Assembly (NCBI RefSeq): GCF_000013165.1
Contig: NC_007798.1
Span: 248,001 to 312,000 of the forward strand
Source: Neorickettsia sennetsu str. Miyayama
GTDB lineage: Bacteria; Pseudomonadota; Alphaproteobacteria; Rickettsiales; Anaplasmataceae
Direction: 5' to 3'
Length of the DNA: 64,000 nucleotides
Shown here: piece by piece, positions 42,901-52,118 of the stretch
Position numbering within the stretch: the stretch's first letter is position 1
Layout of the letters: every line of letters starts with the position of its first letter
The notes under the pieces: model-generated
What the model saw: the letters and a program-made list of their open reading frames with translations, nothing else
Database searches by the model: none
Told to the model about the DNA's origin: nothing
Made by a program: the position numbers and the translations under genes

Positions 42901-44789
42901 TTCTCTGCTAACTCCAACATGAATCTCGATTTTACAGTATTTTGCCAAGAATTTCTTATTAATCTTCTATGAGCACTTGTTATTGTTAAAAACCTTTTTG
43001 CTCTTGTTATTCCAACATACGCTAAACGACGTTCCTCCTCAATTTGTTCAGTACTACAAAGAGACCTTACATGTGGGAATGTTCCATCCTCCCAACCTGG
43101 GAGGAATACTTGCTCAAATTCTAGTCCTTTAGAAGCGTGCAGTGTCATCATGTTGACAGCATCACTGTTATTTATTTGTGCGTCACTCTCTGTCAAAAGT
43201 GATACGTGTTGTAGGAAATCAGTAGCATCATCGAATTCTTGGATCACTCTGAAAAGCTCATCAACGTTTTCAATTCTTGTCTCGTCTTGCTCTTTTAACG
43301 CTGATATATATCCGGATTCCAGTGTGATCTTTTTCAGCAAGTCATGCAAACTGTGATTGAGAGATTCTTCCTGCCATTTTCTAACTTGTTTTACAAATGT
43401 CAGAAGCGCTGTGCTTTTAAGTTTTTCGTTTTCCTCAAGTTTTCTGACTGCTTCAAACATCGAGCACCCTTCTTCAAGTGAGTAGTTATATATCTTGTTC
43501 AGTGATGCCTGTCCGAGGCCCCTTTTTGGTGTGTTTATTATTCTTTCAAAGGCCAAATTGTCATTTGGATTCACAACGAGCCTTAAGTAAGCAATAATGT
43601 CTCTTATTTCTTTTCTCTCATAGAATTTAAGTCCTCCAACGACGCGGTAGGGGACGTTTTCGTGAATAGCTGCTTCCTCGAAGGCTCTCGTCTGAAAGCC
43701 TGCCCTAACAAGGATGGCCGTATCGCTGTAGCGACACAATAATTTTCTTTCCTTTATCATTCTGATGATAGCTCTTGCCTCCTGTTCACTATCCATGTAG
43801 GTGAAAATTTGTATTTCCTCGCCGCCAGGGTATGCTGTCCACAGCTTCTTTGTGAGTCTGGACTGATTATTTTTTATGATATTGTGTGCGGCAGTGAGTA
43901 TTTTGTTCGTCGAGCGATAATTTTGTTCCAGCTTGATGACTTTTGCTCCTTCAAAATCTTTTGCAAACCTCAAGATGTTCCCTACCTCTGCACCACGCCA
44001 CCCATAGATTGATTGATCATCGTCCCCAACGCAGCAGATGTTTGAGTGCTTCTGCGCTAATAGCCTCAACCATAGGTATTGACATAAATTCGTATCTTGG
44101 TACTCATCTACCATGATGTATCTAAATTTCTCTTTGTATTTTTCCAAGGTTTCTGCGTCCTTGTTAAACAGAGTAACGTTGTGCATGAGCAAATCTCCGA
44201 AGTCCATGCTATTGTTCTCCTTGAGTTTTTTTTGGTAAGTATCATACACAGAGAGTGCTTGTTTCTCGAACCATGTATTTGCAGCATTATTGAACCTTAC
44301 TCTACTTGGCGTGAAGGCTTTATCTTTCCATGCAGAGATCACGCTTAAGTACTTTTTAAGTAGGGCTTTATCTGCTTCGATTTTTTTTTCTTGAGCGACT
44401 TTCTGAAGCATTCTGACTTGGTCGTCTACATCTAATATTGTGAAGTCCGGTTTAAAGCCAAGTTTCTCTGCTTCAATTCTTAGGATCTTTGCTGCTGCTG
44501 CGTGAAATGTTCCAATCCAGTGAAATTTCATTTCCCCTACAATCTCATTAACACGCTGAATCATTTCATTTGCAGCCTTATTTGCGAAGGTCACAGCCAT
44601 AATTTGATTTGGATGCGCATACCCTGACCTAATCAGGTGGGCTATTCTATGCACTAACGTTTTTGTTTTACCTGTTCCCGCACCAGCAAGTATCAAGACA
44701 GGACCGTTTACAGTTTCCACAGCAAGTCTTTGCTCATCGTTCAGGTTCATAATTGTTGATTGCGCAAGGTGGTCCAGATCGTACCACAT
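42897..44789 (-). CDS. uvrD: UvrD/PcrA-type DNA helicase
   Basis: A superfamily 1A 3'-5' helicase for nucleotide excision and mismatch repair (MutS is also encoded here). The 630-residue protein has motif I AGAGTGKTKTLVHR, motif II MVDEYQDTN, motif III GDDDQSIYGWRGA, motif IV (LEQNYRSTNKIL) and motifs V/VI (TLHASKGLEF, YVGITRAKR). It is about 90 residues shorter than E. coli UvrD because the C-terminal tail ends soon after motif VI. Translation could also begin 13 codons later at the Met before NLNDEQRLAV, the usual family start. Confidence 0.9.
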   Translation of the reverse strand: MWYDLDHLAQSTIMNLNDEQRLAVETVNGPVLILAGAGTGKTKTLVHRIAHLIRSGYAHPNQIMAVTFANKAANEMIQRVNEIVGEMKFHWIGTFHAAAAKILRIEAEKLGFKPDFTILDVDDQVRMLQKVAQEKKIEADKALLKKYLSVISAWKDKAFTPSRVRFNNAANTWFEKQALSVYDTYQKKLKENNSMDFGDLLMHNVTLFNKDAETLEKYKEKFRYIMVDEYQDTNLCQYLWLRLLAQKHSNICCVGDDDQSIYGWRGAEVGNILRFAKDFEGAKVIKLEQNYRSTNKILTAAHNIIKNNQSRLTKKLWTAYPGGEEIQIFTYMDSEQEARAIIRMIKERKLLCRYSDTAILVRAGFQTRAFEEAAIHENVPYRVVGGLKFYERKEIRDIIAYLRLVVNPNDNLAFERIINTPKRGLGQASLNKIYNYSLEEGCSMFEAVRKLEENEKLKSTALLTFVKQVRKWQEESLNHSLHDLLKKITLESGYISALKEQDETRIENVDELFRVIQEFDDATDFLQHVSLLTESDAQINNSDAVNMMTLHASKGLEFEQVFLPGWEDGTFPHVRSLCSTEQIEEERRLAYVGITRAKRFLTITSAHRRLIRNSWQNTVKSRFMLELAEK

Positions 44790-44813
44790 ATTTTTCTCTT
44801 CTACATATTGTTT

Positions 44814-44829
44814 AAGCGCTGTTGCGCTT
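44814..44829. promoter_or_regulatory. Hairpin in the uvrD leader
   Basis: AAGCGC-TGTT-GCGCTT is a perfect GC-rich 6-bp stem 25 bases before the uvrD start, so it would lie in the uvrD 5' leader. It could hinder translation or bind a regulator. Confidence 0.35.
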
Positions 44830-44860
44830 TATTTGCTGGGTTGTTTCTTCAAATGTGTTG

Positions 44861-45149
44861 TTACGCTGAGATATGTGTCAAGAGTACGTAAGCTGCAAAT
44901 TTAGACTGCTTACTGCATACGGTAAAAATAATTTTGTTTCGGGTAAGTAGAAAGAAAAAAGTTAAAGCGAGGTTCATTAACTTACTACGGATTTTTTATC
45001 GTTATCTTCGTGTTAGAAACACCTCTCTACTTTGATGTTCCCTAGTACACTGGGGCGGTTATTGGCATATGCGAATGGCTGCTGAGTCTGAGTGATAAGC
45101 TTGAGGTCTTGCAAATTCAACAGAGAACTCGTCTTTTTGTGGTTTATGT
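44861..45149 (-). other. Gap with two short open frames downstream of tatD
   Basis: Between uvrD and tatD, the minus strand has a frame with no ATG that runs on from inside the tatD end in another frame to TAA at 45013; from its first TTG (45120) it gives 35 residues. A second frame of 38 codons from ATG 44977 to 44861 encodes a hydrophobic N-terminus (MNLALTFFFLLT) and a polar tail. Neither has a good ribosome-binding site. I regard both as unproven. Confidence 0.2.
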
Positions 45150-45163
45150 CAGTATAGATACTG
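45150..45163. terminator. Palindrome abutting the tatD stop codon
   Basis: CAGTAT-AG-ATACTG lies immediately beyond the tatD stop. It forms a 6-bp stem but lacks a T-tract on the minus strand, so its role as terminator or processing signal is uncertain. Confidence 0.3.
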
Positions 45164-45940
45164 TCATGTTGGTCGAATGACCTTTGGAAACACCCTAAGA
45201 AAATTCTCCATTAGTTTTGTCGACAATTCCACGTTTTCGATGCGTCTAAGTTTGCTTATATGTTTTAGTATGTGCACAATATACGAGGGATAGTTCGTTT
45301 TACCTCTAAATGGGACAGGAGAAAGATAGGGCGCGTCGGTTTCTATAAGCATTCTATCCAGTGGTACCTCAACGGCTATTTTTTGTACTTCTGTGGCATT
45401 TTTAAATGTTACGATCCCAGAAAATGAAACATACCAAGCATTTCTTATCGCTGCTTCGAAAAGCTCTCTAGATGAAGCGAAGCTATGGAGAATCACTGGT
45501 GTTCTACTGTCGCTCAACTCAGTTTCCAGTATACGTACTGTATCAGTTTCGGCATTTCTCGAATGTACTACGAGTGGTAAGTTTGATTCCAAGGCCGCTC
45601 GTATATGCTCTCTAAACGATTCCTGTTGAACTTTCTTAGTAGTGTAGTCGTAATAGTAATCTAATCCTGTTTCGCCTATGCTTATCACCTTTTCATGTGT
45701 TGCCAATGATATTAGTGTTTCTTTTAGGGATTCACAGTGCTCGACGTGATTTGGGTGTACACCTACAGAGCAGTAGACATTGGAGAATTGCTCGGAAATT
45801 GAAAGCAAATCTTCAACTTCGCTTAACTTGGTCGCGATATTATGTAAGACTCCTACACCATTTCTTTTTGCTTCTTCCACAATATCCTTTATTGCTTCTT
45901 TTCCGTAGAAAAGAAGATGACAATGCGAATCAAAAATCAT
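45164..45940 (-). CDS. tatD: TatD-family metal-dependent deoxyribonuclease
   Basis: A TIM-barrel hydrolase with 3'-5' DNase activity in characterised relatives. The 258-residue protein starts at ATG 45940 with the metal motif FDSHCHL. It has GETGLDYYYD, the central VVHSRNAETDT and the C-terminal LIETDAPYLSP with ligand Asp, then PVPFRGKTNYP. The frame opens ten codons earlier, but the family starts at the internal Met. The 276-base gap to secB is strongly A/C-rich on the plus strand and contains only doubtful 13- and 33-codon frames. Confidence 0.92.
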   Translation of the reverse strand: MIFDSHCHLLFYGKEAIKDIVEEAKRNGVGVLHNIATKLSEVEDLLSISEQFSNVYCSVGVHPNHVEHCESLKETLISLATHEKVISIGETGLDYYYDYTTKKVQQESFREHIRAALESNLPLVVHSRNAETDTVRILETELSDSRTPVILHSFASSRELFEAAIRNAWYVSFSGIVTFKNATEVQKIAVEVPLDRMLIETDAPYLSPVPFRGKTNYPSYIVHILKHISKLRRIENVELSTKLMENFLRVFPKVIRPT

Positions 45941-46216
45941 TTGGCAATCTGATTCAGGAAATGGATTCAAAAACTCCAGGCATCACGATAGGGAGAGTAA
46001 AAACGCGGGCAAGAGAAAACACGTAGGCAAAACTATCCACACAAAACACACACTAAACCGGGTCGTGAATAAGGTAGGAGGCATGCAAAGAAAGCAACGA
46101 CGAGTAACGGATACCACCCCGTAACACACCGCAAAGCGAATCTGCATCCAACAAAACTGAAAAACAGGGCAAGGTATCAGAAATATGCGGAAGCAGAACG
46201 CAAACCCGGAAAACAG

Positions 46217-46711
46217 CTAATCTCTTTGACTCTCAGCGTATTTTTGAGCAAAATTTATAGGTGCAAGCATCAAAGGTGGGAAACCTGCATCAGTTGTTGC
46301 CGTAGCTATAATTCTCCTTGCAAACGGAAAGAGTAACGTAGGCGCTTCGACAAGTAATGTCTGCCTCAGTTGTTCCTGAGTGAGATTCTTTATCGTGAAG
46401 ACACCGCAGTACTTCAACTTACAAACGAACGCAACACGTGTTTCATCTGGAGAGTCTTTATCCTTTATCCGTGCTTCAGTTTTTAAATCAAGAACCACTT
46501 CGTATACACCGTTTCTCTCATCTATTGCTCTGCTGTCTATATTGCACTGCACATCCACCTCCGGAGGATTTTTCATGATGCTAAACACCTCCGGAGAGTT
46601 AGGCGTGTCAAGAGCTATTGACTTCATGAATTGACCTTCAGGCCGTGCCAATGGGAGGCTTTCTTCGTTTTCGGATTGTGCATCATGGGTGATTTCGTCT
46701 TTGTCGGGCAT
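46217..46711 (-). CDS. secB: Protein-export chaperone SecB
   Basis: A tetrameric chaperone that keeps precursors unfolded and delivers them to SecA. The 164-residue protein has an acidic N-terminal tail, then the SecB fold with EVFSIMKNPPEVDVQCNIDSRA, YEVVLDLKTEA, FVCKLKYCGVF and the family-typical EAPTLLFPFARRIIATATTDAGFPPLMLAPINF. It is divergent from the Tim44-like gene with 110 bases between them. Confidence 0.95.
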   Translation of the reverse strand: MPDKDEITHDAQSENEESLPLARPEGQFMKSIALDTPNSPEVFSIMKNPPEVDVQCNIDSRAIDERNGVYEVVLDLKTEARIKDKDSPDETRVAFVCKLKYCGVFTIKNLTQEQLRQTLLVEAPTLLFPFARRIIATATTDAGFPPLMLAPINFAQKYAESQRD

Positions 46712-46821
46712 TTTTGTATTCTTTAGAAATATAAGTGATACTGTAGATGTAGGTTAGAGTAAGTGTGGCGTTTTGTCCACCTTTACATTTGTTGGTTTAG
46801 TAGCGCTGTTTTTCTTGGTTT

Positions 46822-47448
46822 ATGGAGTTAATATTGTACGCGATATTGGTTTTTTTTATCTTCAACAGACTCTATGCATCCTTTGGTAGGATATCTGTTG
46901 AACGCGAGTTGGGTTTTAAGGCTGCGGAAGTAAAAGAAATTCTTGAAAAGAAGGTCAGGGACATTGATCAATTCACTTACGTTGCTCCAAGTGATCTTCA
47001 GGAGATCGTGTCCGCGAAAAAGGAAATTGAGTCTTTATGGAAACAGGATTTTTCGACAGATCGGTTTATGGAAGGTGCTGAGCGCGCTTTTGAGATGTTC
47101 ACCAAAGCTTTTACTGATTGCGATCTAAAGGTTTTATCAAAGTTGCTCTCCAAGAAAGCTTTTAGTGTTGTCTCGGAGAAAATAGAGCAGCGCAAGATCC
47201 GTGGCAATACCCTTGAAAGAACGTTGGTTGCTTTGCGGTCGAAGAATTTGATTAAGCTTGACGTAATAAAAGGTGTTTTGTACGCGACCGTACGGTTCGT
47301 TTCCGAGCAGATTAATGTTGTACGCGATGATGCTGGTCGCGTACTGTCTGGGGACCACGACACAATAGAAGTGATAGAGGATAAATGGATATTTGAGAGG
47401 TCATTAAAGTCGCCTCATAATAGCTGGGTTGTATGCGAGTTTTCCTAG
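46822..47448 (+). CDS. Tim44-like inner-membrane-associated protein
   Basis: A 208-residue homologue of the mitochondrial import component Tim44 (TimA in alphaproteobacteria). It has an N-terminal hydrophobic anchor (MELILYAILVFFIFNRLYAS), a charged linker and the Tim44 domain (about residues 60-205: FMEGAERAFEMFTKAFTDCDL, EDKWIFERSLKSPHNSWVV). Bacterial members associate with the inner membrane; their exact role is unclear. Its place divergent from secB is the usual alphaproteobacterial arrangement. Confidence 0.9.
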   Translation: MELILYAILVFFIFNRLYASFGRISVERELGFKAAEVKEILEKKVRDIDQFTYVAPSDLQEIVSAKKEIESLWKQDFSTDRFMEGAERAFEMFTKAFTDCDLKVLSKLLSKKAFSVVSEKIEQRKIRGNTLERTLVALRSKNLIKLDVIKGVLYATVRFVSEQINVVRDDAGRVLSGDHDTIEVIEDKWIFERSLKSPHNSWVVCEFS

Positions 47449-47680
47449 AGCACAATCAGGTTATTCATTCGTTTTGCTGCTAGGGTGTTTTGGCTTGATT
47501 TTCCTTTGGGTGTCTGATGTGCTCTATTTCTGCAGTAATTTTTTTTGTTACAGGAAAGAAAGGGGTGCTTGCTGCATGCAGTTTTATCGTTTGTGCGTCT
47601 TGGGTGTTTTACAAGGAGGAATCAACTTATTGAAGTTAACTTTCTCGTGCGAAGCTTAAAGACGCGTTGCTCTCTCGAAG

Positions 47681-48469
47681 TTAGTCCATTTCTGCTATAC
47701 AAGAAAGCCTGCAGAGTTGCTCGGGGTTAAGTTCCTCTATTCTCATTGTAGGACTGGCTCCTACCTGCGCTAATGCGGAATGTAGTGCTTCAGAATCTTT
47801 GAAAATTCTTGATAGGCTTTTTTTGATCATTTTTCTTCGCTGGGAAAAACCTTCTGTCAGGATCTTTTCCAAAACAGGTTTGTTTCTTGGCCATTTGTTT
47901 TTCAGTGGTGTAAGCTTCAGGACTGTAGATGTTACTCTTGGTGGTGGTGTGAAAACTTCTGGTGCGAGGGCAAATTGTGACTCCGCTTTGCATTCTAGTT
48001 GCACTAGAACAGACAAAGCGCCATAGTTTTTGCTTTTAGGCTGTGCACAAATACGGTCTGCTACTTCTTTTTGGAACATTAGCACCATTTCTCGAACTTG
48101 CTCTAGTTCGTTCATCCATCCTAGCAACAGATGCGTAGCAATGTTGTATGGCAAATTTGCAATTATGGTGACCTTTTCTTGTTTAAATAAACTGCTTAGT
48201 CGAATGAGTAAAGCATCACCTATGGTGTATTTGTAATTTTGATACTGTGCCATGAGGGAAGACAGCGATTCTGAAAATCTTTTGTCTTTTTCGACTGATA
48301 TAAGTGAAGCTGGTTCTCTCAGAAGTATGGCGGCAGACAATGTTCCTGATCCAGCACCTATTTCGAAGATGTGTTTGCCCTTTACTGATGTTGCTGCGTC
48401 GATTATTTTGTCAAGCACTTCCCTGTCGTAGATGAAGTGTTGTCCAAGTAGTTTATTATATCGTTGCAC
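47681..48469 (-). CDS. rsmA: 16S rRNA dimethyladenosine transferase
   Basis: Dimethylates two adjacent adenines in helix 45 of 16S rRNA. The 262-residue methyltransferase has GQHFIYDREVLDKI at the N-terminus, the SAM-binding EIGAGSGTLS, the catalytic NLPYNIAT and a C-terminal helical domain ending with RIEELNPEQLCRLS. Length is normal. It converges on the Tim44-like gene across 232 bases, where a 76-codon plus-strand opening is not convincing. Confidence 0.96.
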   Translation of the reverse strand: MQRYNKLLGQHFIYDREVLDKIIDAATSVKGKHIFEIGAGSGTLSAAILLREPASLISVEKDKRFSESLSSLMAQYQNYKYTIGDALLIRLSSLFKQEKVTIIANLPYNIATHLLLGWMNELEQVREMVLMFQKEVADRICAQPKSKNYGALSVLVQLECKAESQFALAPEVFTPPPRVTSTVLKLTPLKNKWPRNKPVLEKILTEGFSQRRKMIKKSLSRIFKDSEALHSALAQVGASPTMRIEELNPEQLCRLSCIAEMD

Positions 48470-48714
48470 CTTTTATTTGTTCTGATAAATGAGTTCGTCA
48501 CTCAAATAATAGCCGTAGTACTTCGTCTGAAGCAAAGCCCGATTTCTGTTTGCTTATCCATTTATTTTTCACAAATTTTGTTTTTGATAGTTGGATGACT
48601 TGAGGCGTAACTTCAGCTTTTTTGGGATGGGTCAGGCACTATTTTCGGATAAATATGCAATTCTATTAAAGATGCAACTTAACACTTACAAATTTTTATA
48701 TAAATCATTCTAGT

Positions 48715-48744
48715 TTGAGGATTTATATTATTTTCTGCTATTAT
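48715..48744 (+). promoter_or_regulatory. Candidate promoter of the sensor-cckA operon
   Basis: TTGAGG (48715-48720) and TATTAT (48739-48744) with an 18-base spacer, just before the TTG start at 48771. The surrounding 48470-48714 holds no gene. It also contains TTAA-N9-TTAA (48666-48682), which does not match the canonical CtrA spacing. Confidence 0.4.
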
Positions 48745-48770
48745 CTTGCAGTCGATTATGCCAGACTACG

Positions 48771-49895
48771 TTGCAAATACCATCTTTTTCACTGTATAGC
48801 GGCCTCTACTTAATTTTGAGCATTGTTTTTTGTGTTGTAATCTTTTCTTTATCACGCGAGGCAATTGAGGCGTCCAGGGTACAGGTTGTAATGGATGGGT
48901 ACGCAGCAAAAATGGAAGCTCTTGTCGATCAATCTACAGAATGGGCATATCAAAAAATCACAGACCTTTGCAATAGAATAATTAATAGTGAACTAGTGGA
49001 AAGGGAAATTGCAGATTTCAATCGGAGGAATGAGAAGGTATACGCCTACTGGTTCAAAGATGATGAAGCGGAAAAGGTGAGCGATCAAGTTGGAAGTAAT
49101 TTGTTTCCCGCTGTCTCAATAGGTAAATCGCTGCTCCAAAGAGATTTTGGCTCTTCGAGAGGGGAACCAGTTTTGCCGATCACAGTCGTTGTTAAAAGCC
49201 CTAAAAATACTGGGCGGTTGCTATTTTACTTGTCACTCAATGATCTGTTTGCAGCAATGGAAGATTTAGTGAGAGGAGATCCATACATGCAAATAGCCAT
49301 CTTAAAGGAAAATAATGAAGTATTACTTTCCGTTAATCTTGATCGGAAGGTTGAATTTTACGATTTAAGAAATAAAAGATTTGCTAGCTTTCTCAATCTC
49401 ATAAAAGGAAAATATTCGTATGGTTTTATGAGAGCGAACGAAGCAGCTCCGATTAAAATATGCTATTTTTATAGGGGTGATATAAATATGTTCTCGGTCA
49501 TAAATTTTATCGATTTTGCCCTTTTATTTTTTGCTTGGTTATGCCTCTCGTTTTGCTGTTGCATTTTTATCTGGAAGGAGATCTCAAAATTGTTGGATAG
49601 CGTCGCAGGCAAAGGTGCGGAATATCATTTCCATATACGTGAATTCCGTGAGGTGTATGCTGGGATAAATTTTCTTTCAGGAGAAGTAGAAAAAAATAAG
49701 AGTAAAGTAGTGCACTTTACGAATGAGAACAATAGGTTGAAAGAGTTAAACAACATCTATGCTTTTGAAAGGGCAAATATGAACGCTACTATAGATGAAT
49801 TAGCAGCGGAGAAGGAGATTTTGCTTATAGATAAGATGGTATCAGAGGAGAAAATAGATTATCTAAAGCGAAAAGTGAAGGAAAATGAAAAGTAG
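48771..49895 (+). CDS. Unknown two-span sensor-like protein coupled to cckA
   Basis: I cannot name a family. The 374-residue protein has a transmembrane helix at about 8-27, an extracytoplasmic domain of about 210 residues, a second helix rich in Cys, Phe and Trp at about 243-267, and a cytoplasmic part with a Lys/Glu-rich coiled coil (about 305-374). That is the layout of a sensor kinase or chemoreceptor input half without its output domain. It overlaps cckA by 11 bases in a different frame, so the products are made together and may form one signalling complex. The start is a TTG. A 13-codon frame (ATG 48758) overlaps it. Confidence 0.8.
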   Translation: MQIPSFSLYSGLYLILSIVFCVVIFSLSREAIEASRVQVVMDGYAAKMEALVDQSTEWAYQKITDLCNRIINSELVEREIADFNRRNEKVYAYWFKDDEAEKVSDQVGSNLFPAVSIGKSLLQRDFGSSRGEPVLPITVVVKSPKNTGRLLFYLSLNDLFAAMEDLVRGDPYMQIAILKENNEVLLSVNLDRKVEFYDLRNKRFASFLNLIKGKYSYGFMRANEAAPIKICYFYRGDINMFSVINFIDFALLFFAWLCLSFCCCIFIWKEISKLLDSVAGKGAEYHFHIREFREVYAGINFLSGEVEKNKSKVVHFTNENNRLKELNNIYAFERANMNATIDELAAEKEILLIDKMVSEEKIDYLKRKVKENEK

Positions 49896-52113
49896 ATACA
49901 CAGATGGTATCAAAAAGAACAAGCTGAACTTTGTTATCAGGTATCCGAGAAGATTTTTCTTAGTTTTCATTTTGATGTTACTGCAGTTTCTGTGCGGTGC
50001 TCCAATTGTTTTGGGATTCAATTCAATAGATCTGTCAGGCGTTCACGAAATTAAAGGGCTTTTCTATGCATGCGGGATTATTATATTTTTTCTCCTCACT
50101 TACAACTTAAAGAAACTTCACTTAGTACTTGCAGCAGCGGAATTTCAAAATATGTTCTACTCAAATGCTGCAAAGGCACTGACCGAATTTTACTTGATCA
50201 TCACCAATAATGGCGAGGTAGTATATAGGGATGAGAGAACGAAGATAAAAAATCTACAATCCCTTTTAGGAGAGAAATACGAAAAGTTTATTTCTGATAT
50301 CAGGGAAGGGGTGCTGTATCACAGTTTTTCTTATGATGGACAGGTGGTAGAAATTACCCCAATGATTCGTCCAAAGGGGTATTTCATTGTTGCGGCCAGG
50401 AGGGTTGGTGAAAGAGAAATTTATGATGTGCTTTTACGAGAGGCGGGGATTTCTTTGTATAGCGTCAGAGGTGATTCATTAAAGTACAGATGTGCTTCCT
50501 ATTTCGAAGAGGCGAGTTATAAAAAAACTTTTCTTGAGAATGAGCTTTACAGACTAACAGAGGTTTTTTTAACAGAGCAAAACCATAAAGGCCTCTTCCT
50601 GCAAAACTACAGAAGGTGTTTCAATGACACACATTACGGAGTGTTAGTACCAAAGTTGAAAGAAATCAGAGAGCTAGCAAACAATGCGTCTATCGGTATT
50701 GTTTTAATGAGCAATGACTTAGAAATAATTAGCGCGAATGACGCTTTCTTTGATATATTCGAGAAGGGAGATCAGATAAAGCAGTTTCTTCGTGACAAAT
50801 TGAGTGATTTAAAGCGTGGAGGTGGACCGTCTATATTTAATTTTTCCACGGAGAACGGTGATAGTGCACGACTTTACCTTTCAACTTGTGGTATTCTTAA
50901 TATAGGGTTTCTCGTCGACCTAAGCGAGTTAAGTGACTTGCAGAAAAAATTTCAGCATTCTCAAAAGATATTTTCTTTAGGTGAGTTGAGTGGTGGTATA
51001 GCTCACGACTTTAATAACATTCTCACTGCGATAATGGGCTTTGCAGAAATGCTGCTTGAAGATGTGCGACTAGAAAGCAAGCACTACTATAACGTTGCTC
51101 AGATAAGGTATAGCGCAAAAAAAGGTAGGGACTTGGTAAAGAAAATTTTGGCTTTTTCTCGAAAACAAACTCTGCATCCCGAGGTTTTGAGTATGGCAGA
51201 GGTTGTGAAAAGTATGAGGCAGTTTATAGAGAGGCTCGTTCCAGAAAATATTAAGCTGACTTTTGTTATTAGGTCAGGTCTAAAAAACGTAAGAGTCGAC
51301 AGGACAGAGATAGAGCAGAGTCTTATCAATTTAATAGTCAATGCACGTGATGCAATAGAAACGTGTGGGGAAATCACTGTTGAAATTGCAGAAACTTTCA
51401 TAAACAAAAAATATGCTGTTCTTCCTGGTACTCAAAATGAGGAGGTTGTTTTAAAAGGAGAGTACATAAGCCTTACAGTTCGTGATAACGGTTGTGGAAT
51501 AAACAAGGAGTTGCTGTCGAAAATTTTTGATCCTTTCTTTTCAACAAAAAGTGTAGATAAAGGAACAGGTTTAGGCCTTTCTACTGTTTATGGCATAATG
51601 AAGCAGATGAAGGGTTACATAAATGTTGAGAGCACCGAAGGCCAGGGTTCCCTTTTTACACTATTGATCCCAGTTTCCTATGAAGATATCAGTAGTGATG
51701 CAAAAAAGGTTGATGAAGATTTGGTTCCTTCAGAGAGAAGCAAAGGTGCAAAGATACTGCTAGTTGAAGATGAAAAAATTGTCAGAAATTTTTTGGTGAA
51801 AGCTTTAACTCGCCAGGGTTTTAGTGTCATCGAGTACGAAAGTAGTAAGTCAGCTCTTGAAAAATTTGAAGAAGAAAAAAATACGGTTGCCCTCCTAATT
51901 ACAGATGTCGTAATGCCCGGTATGGATGGTCCGGAAATGGTCAAGGAGATGAGAAAGCAGAAAGCGGATCTCAAAGTTCTTTTCATGTCTGGGTACACGC
52001 GTGACAAGTTACATTTAGACAGTAAAAATCGTGATGAAATTTTTGTAGCGAAGCCTTTTGGGATTAATGAGTTAATTTCTAAAATCATAAGCTTAACCGA
52101 AGGTGGGGGTTAG
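49885..52113 (+). CDS. cckA: Hybrid histidine kinase CckA
   Basis: In alphaproteobacteria CckA drives the ChpT-CtrA cell-cycle phosphorelay. The 742-residue protein has two membrane spans (about 24-44 and 58-75), a weak PAS-like segment and a PAS domain (about 262-345). The HisKA motif GGIAHDFNNIL carries His374. The HATPase has NARDA (Asn486), DNGCG and GTGLGLS (560-566), and a receiver domain from 620 has ITDVVMPGMDG (Asp674) and the conserved Lys723. The order kinase-then-receiver and the DFNNILTAI phrase fit CckA closely. It overlaps the sensor-like gene upstream, and proS follows after five bases. Confidence 0.92.
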   Translation: MKSRYTDGIKKNKLNFVIRYPRRFFLVFILMLLQFLCGAPIVLGFNSIDLSGVHEIKGLFYACGIIIFFLLTYNLKKLHLVLAAAEFQNMFYSNAAKALTEFYLIITNNGEVVYRDERTKIKNLQSLLGEKYEKFISDIREGVLYHSFSYDGQVVEITPMIRPKGYFIVAARRVGEREIYDVLLREAGISLYSVRGDSLKYRCASYFEEASYKKTFLENELYRLTEVFLTEQNHKGLFLQNYRRCFNDTHYGVLVPKLKEIRELANNASIGIVLMSNDLEIISANDAFFDIFEKGDQIKQFLRDKLSDLKRGGGPSIFNFSTENGDSARLYLSTCGILNIGFLVDLSELSDLQKKFQHSQKIFSLGELSGGIAHDFNNILTAIMGFAEMLLEDVRLESKHYYNVAQIRYSAKKGRDLVKKILAFSRKQTLHPEVLSMAEVVKSMRQFIERLVPENIKLTFVIRSGLKNVRVDRTEIEQSLINLIVNARDAIETCGEITVEIAETFINKKYAVLPGTQNEEVVLKGEYISLTVRDNGCGINKELLSKIFDPFFSTKSVDKGTGLGLSTVYGIMKQMKGYINVESTEGQGSLFTLLIPVSYEDISSDAKKVDEDLVPSERSKGAKILLVEDEKIVRNFLVKALTRQGFSVIEYESSKSALEKFEEEKNTVALLITDVVMPGMDGPEMVKEMRKQKADLKVLFMSGYTRDKLHLDSKNRDEIFVAKPFGINELISKIISLTEGGG

Positions 52114-52118
52114 AATGC

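Noticed and set aside
46083-46124. 13-codon basic peptide frame near a GGAG in the secB-tatD gap
   Set aside because: The GGAG is only two bases from the ATG, too close for initiation, and it is antisense to an equally weak 33-codon frame.
47429-47659. 76-codon plus-strand frame after the Tim44-like gene
   Set aside because: Overlaps the end of the Tim44-like gene, has no ribosome-binding site and an atypical Cys/Phe-rich composition.
48666-48682. TTAA-N9-TTAA resembling a CtrA site upstream of the sensor-cckA genes
   Set aside because: CtrA sites have a 7-base spacer; in AT-rich DNA this pair is expected by chance.
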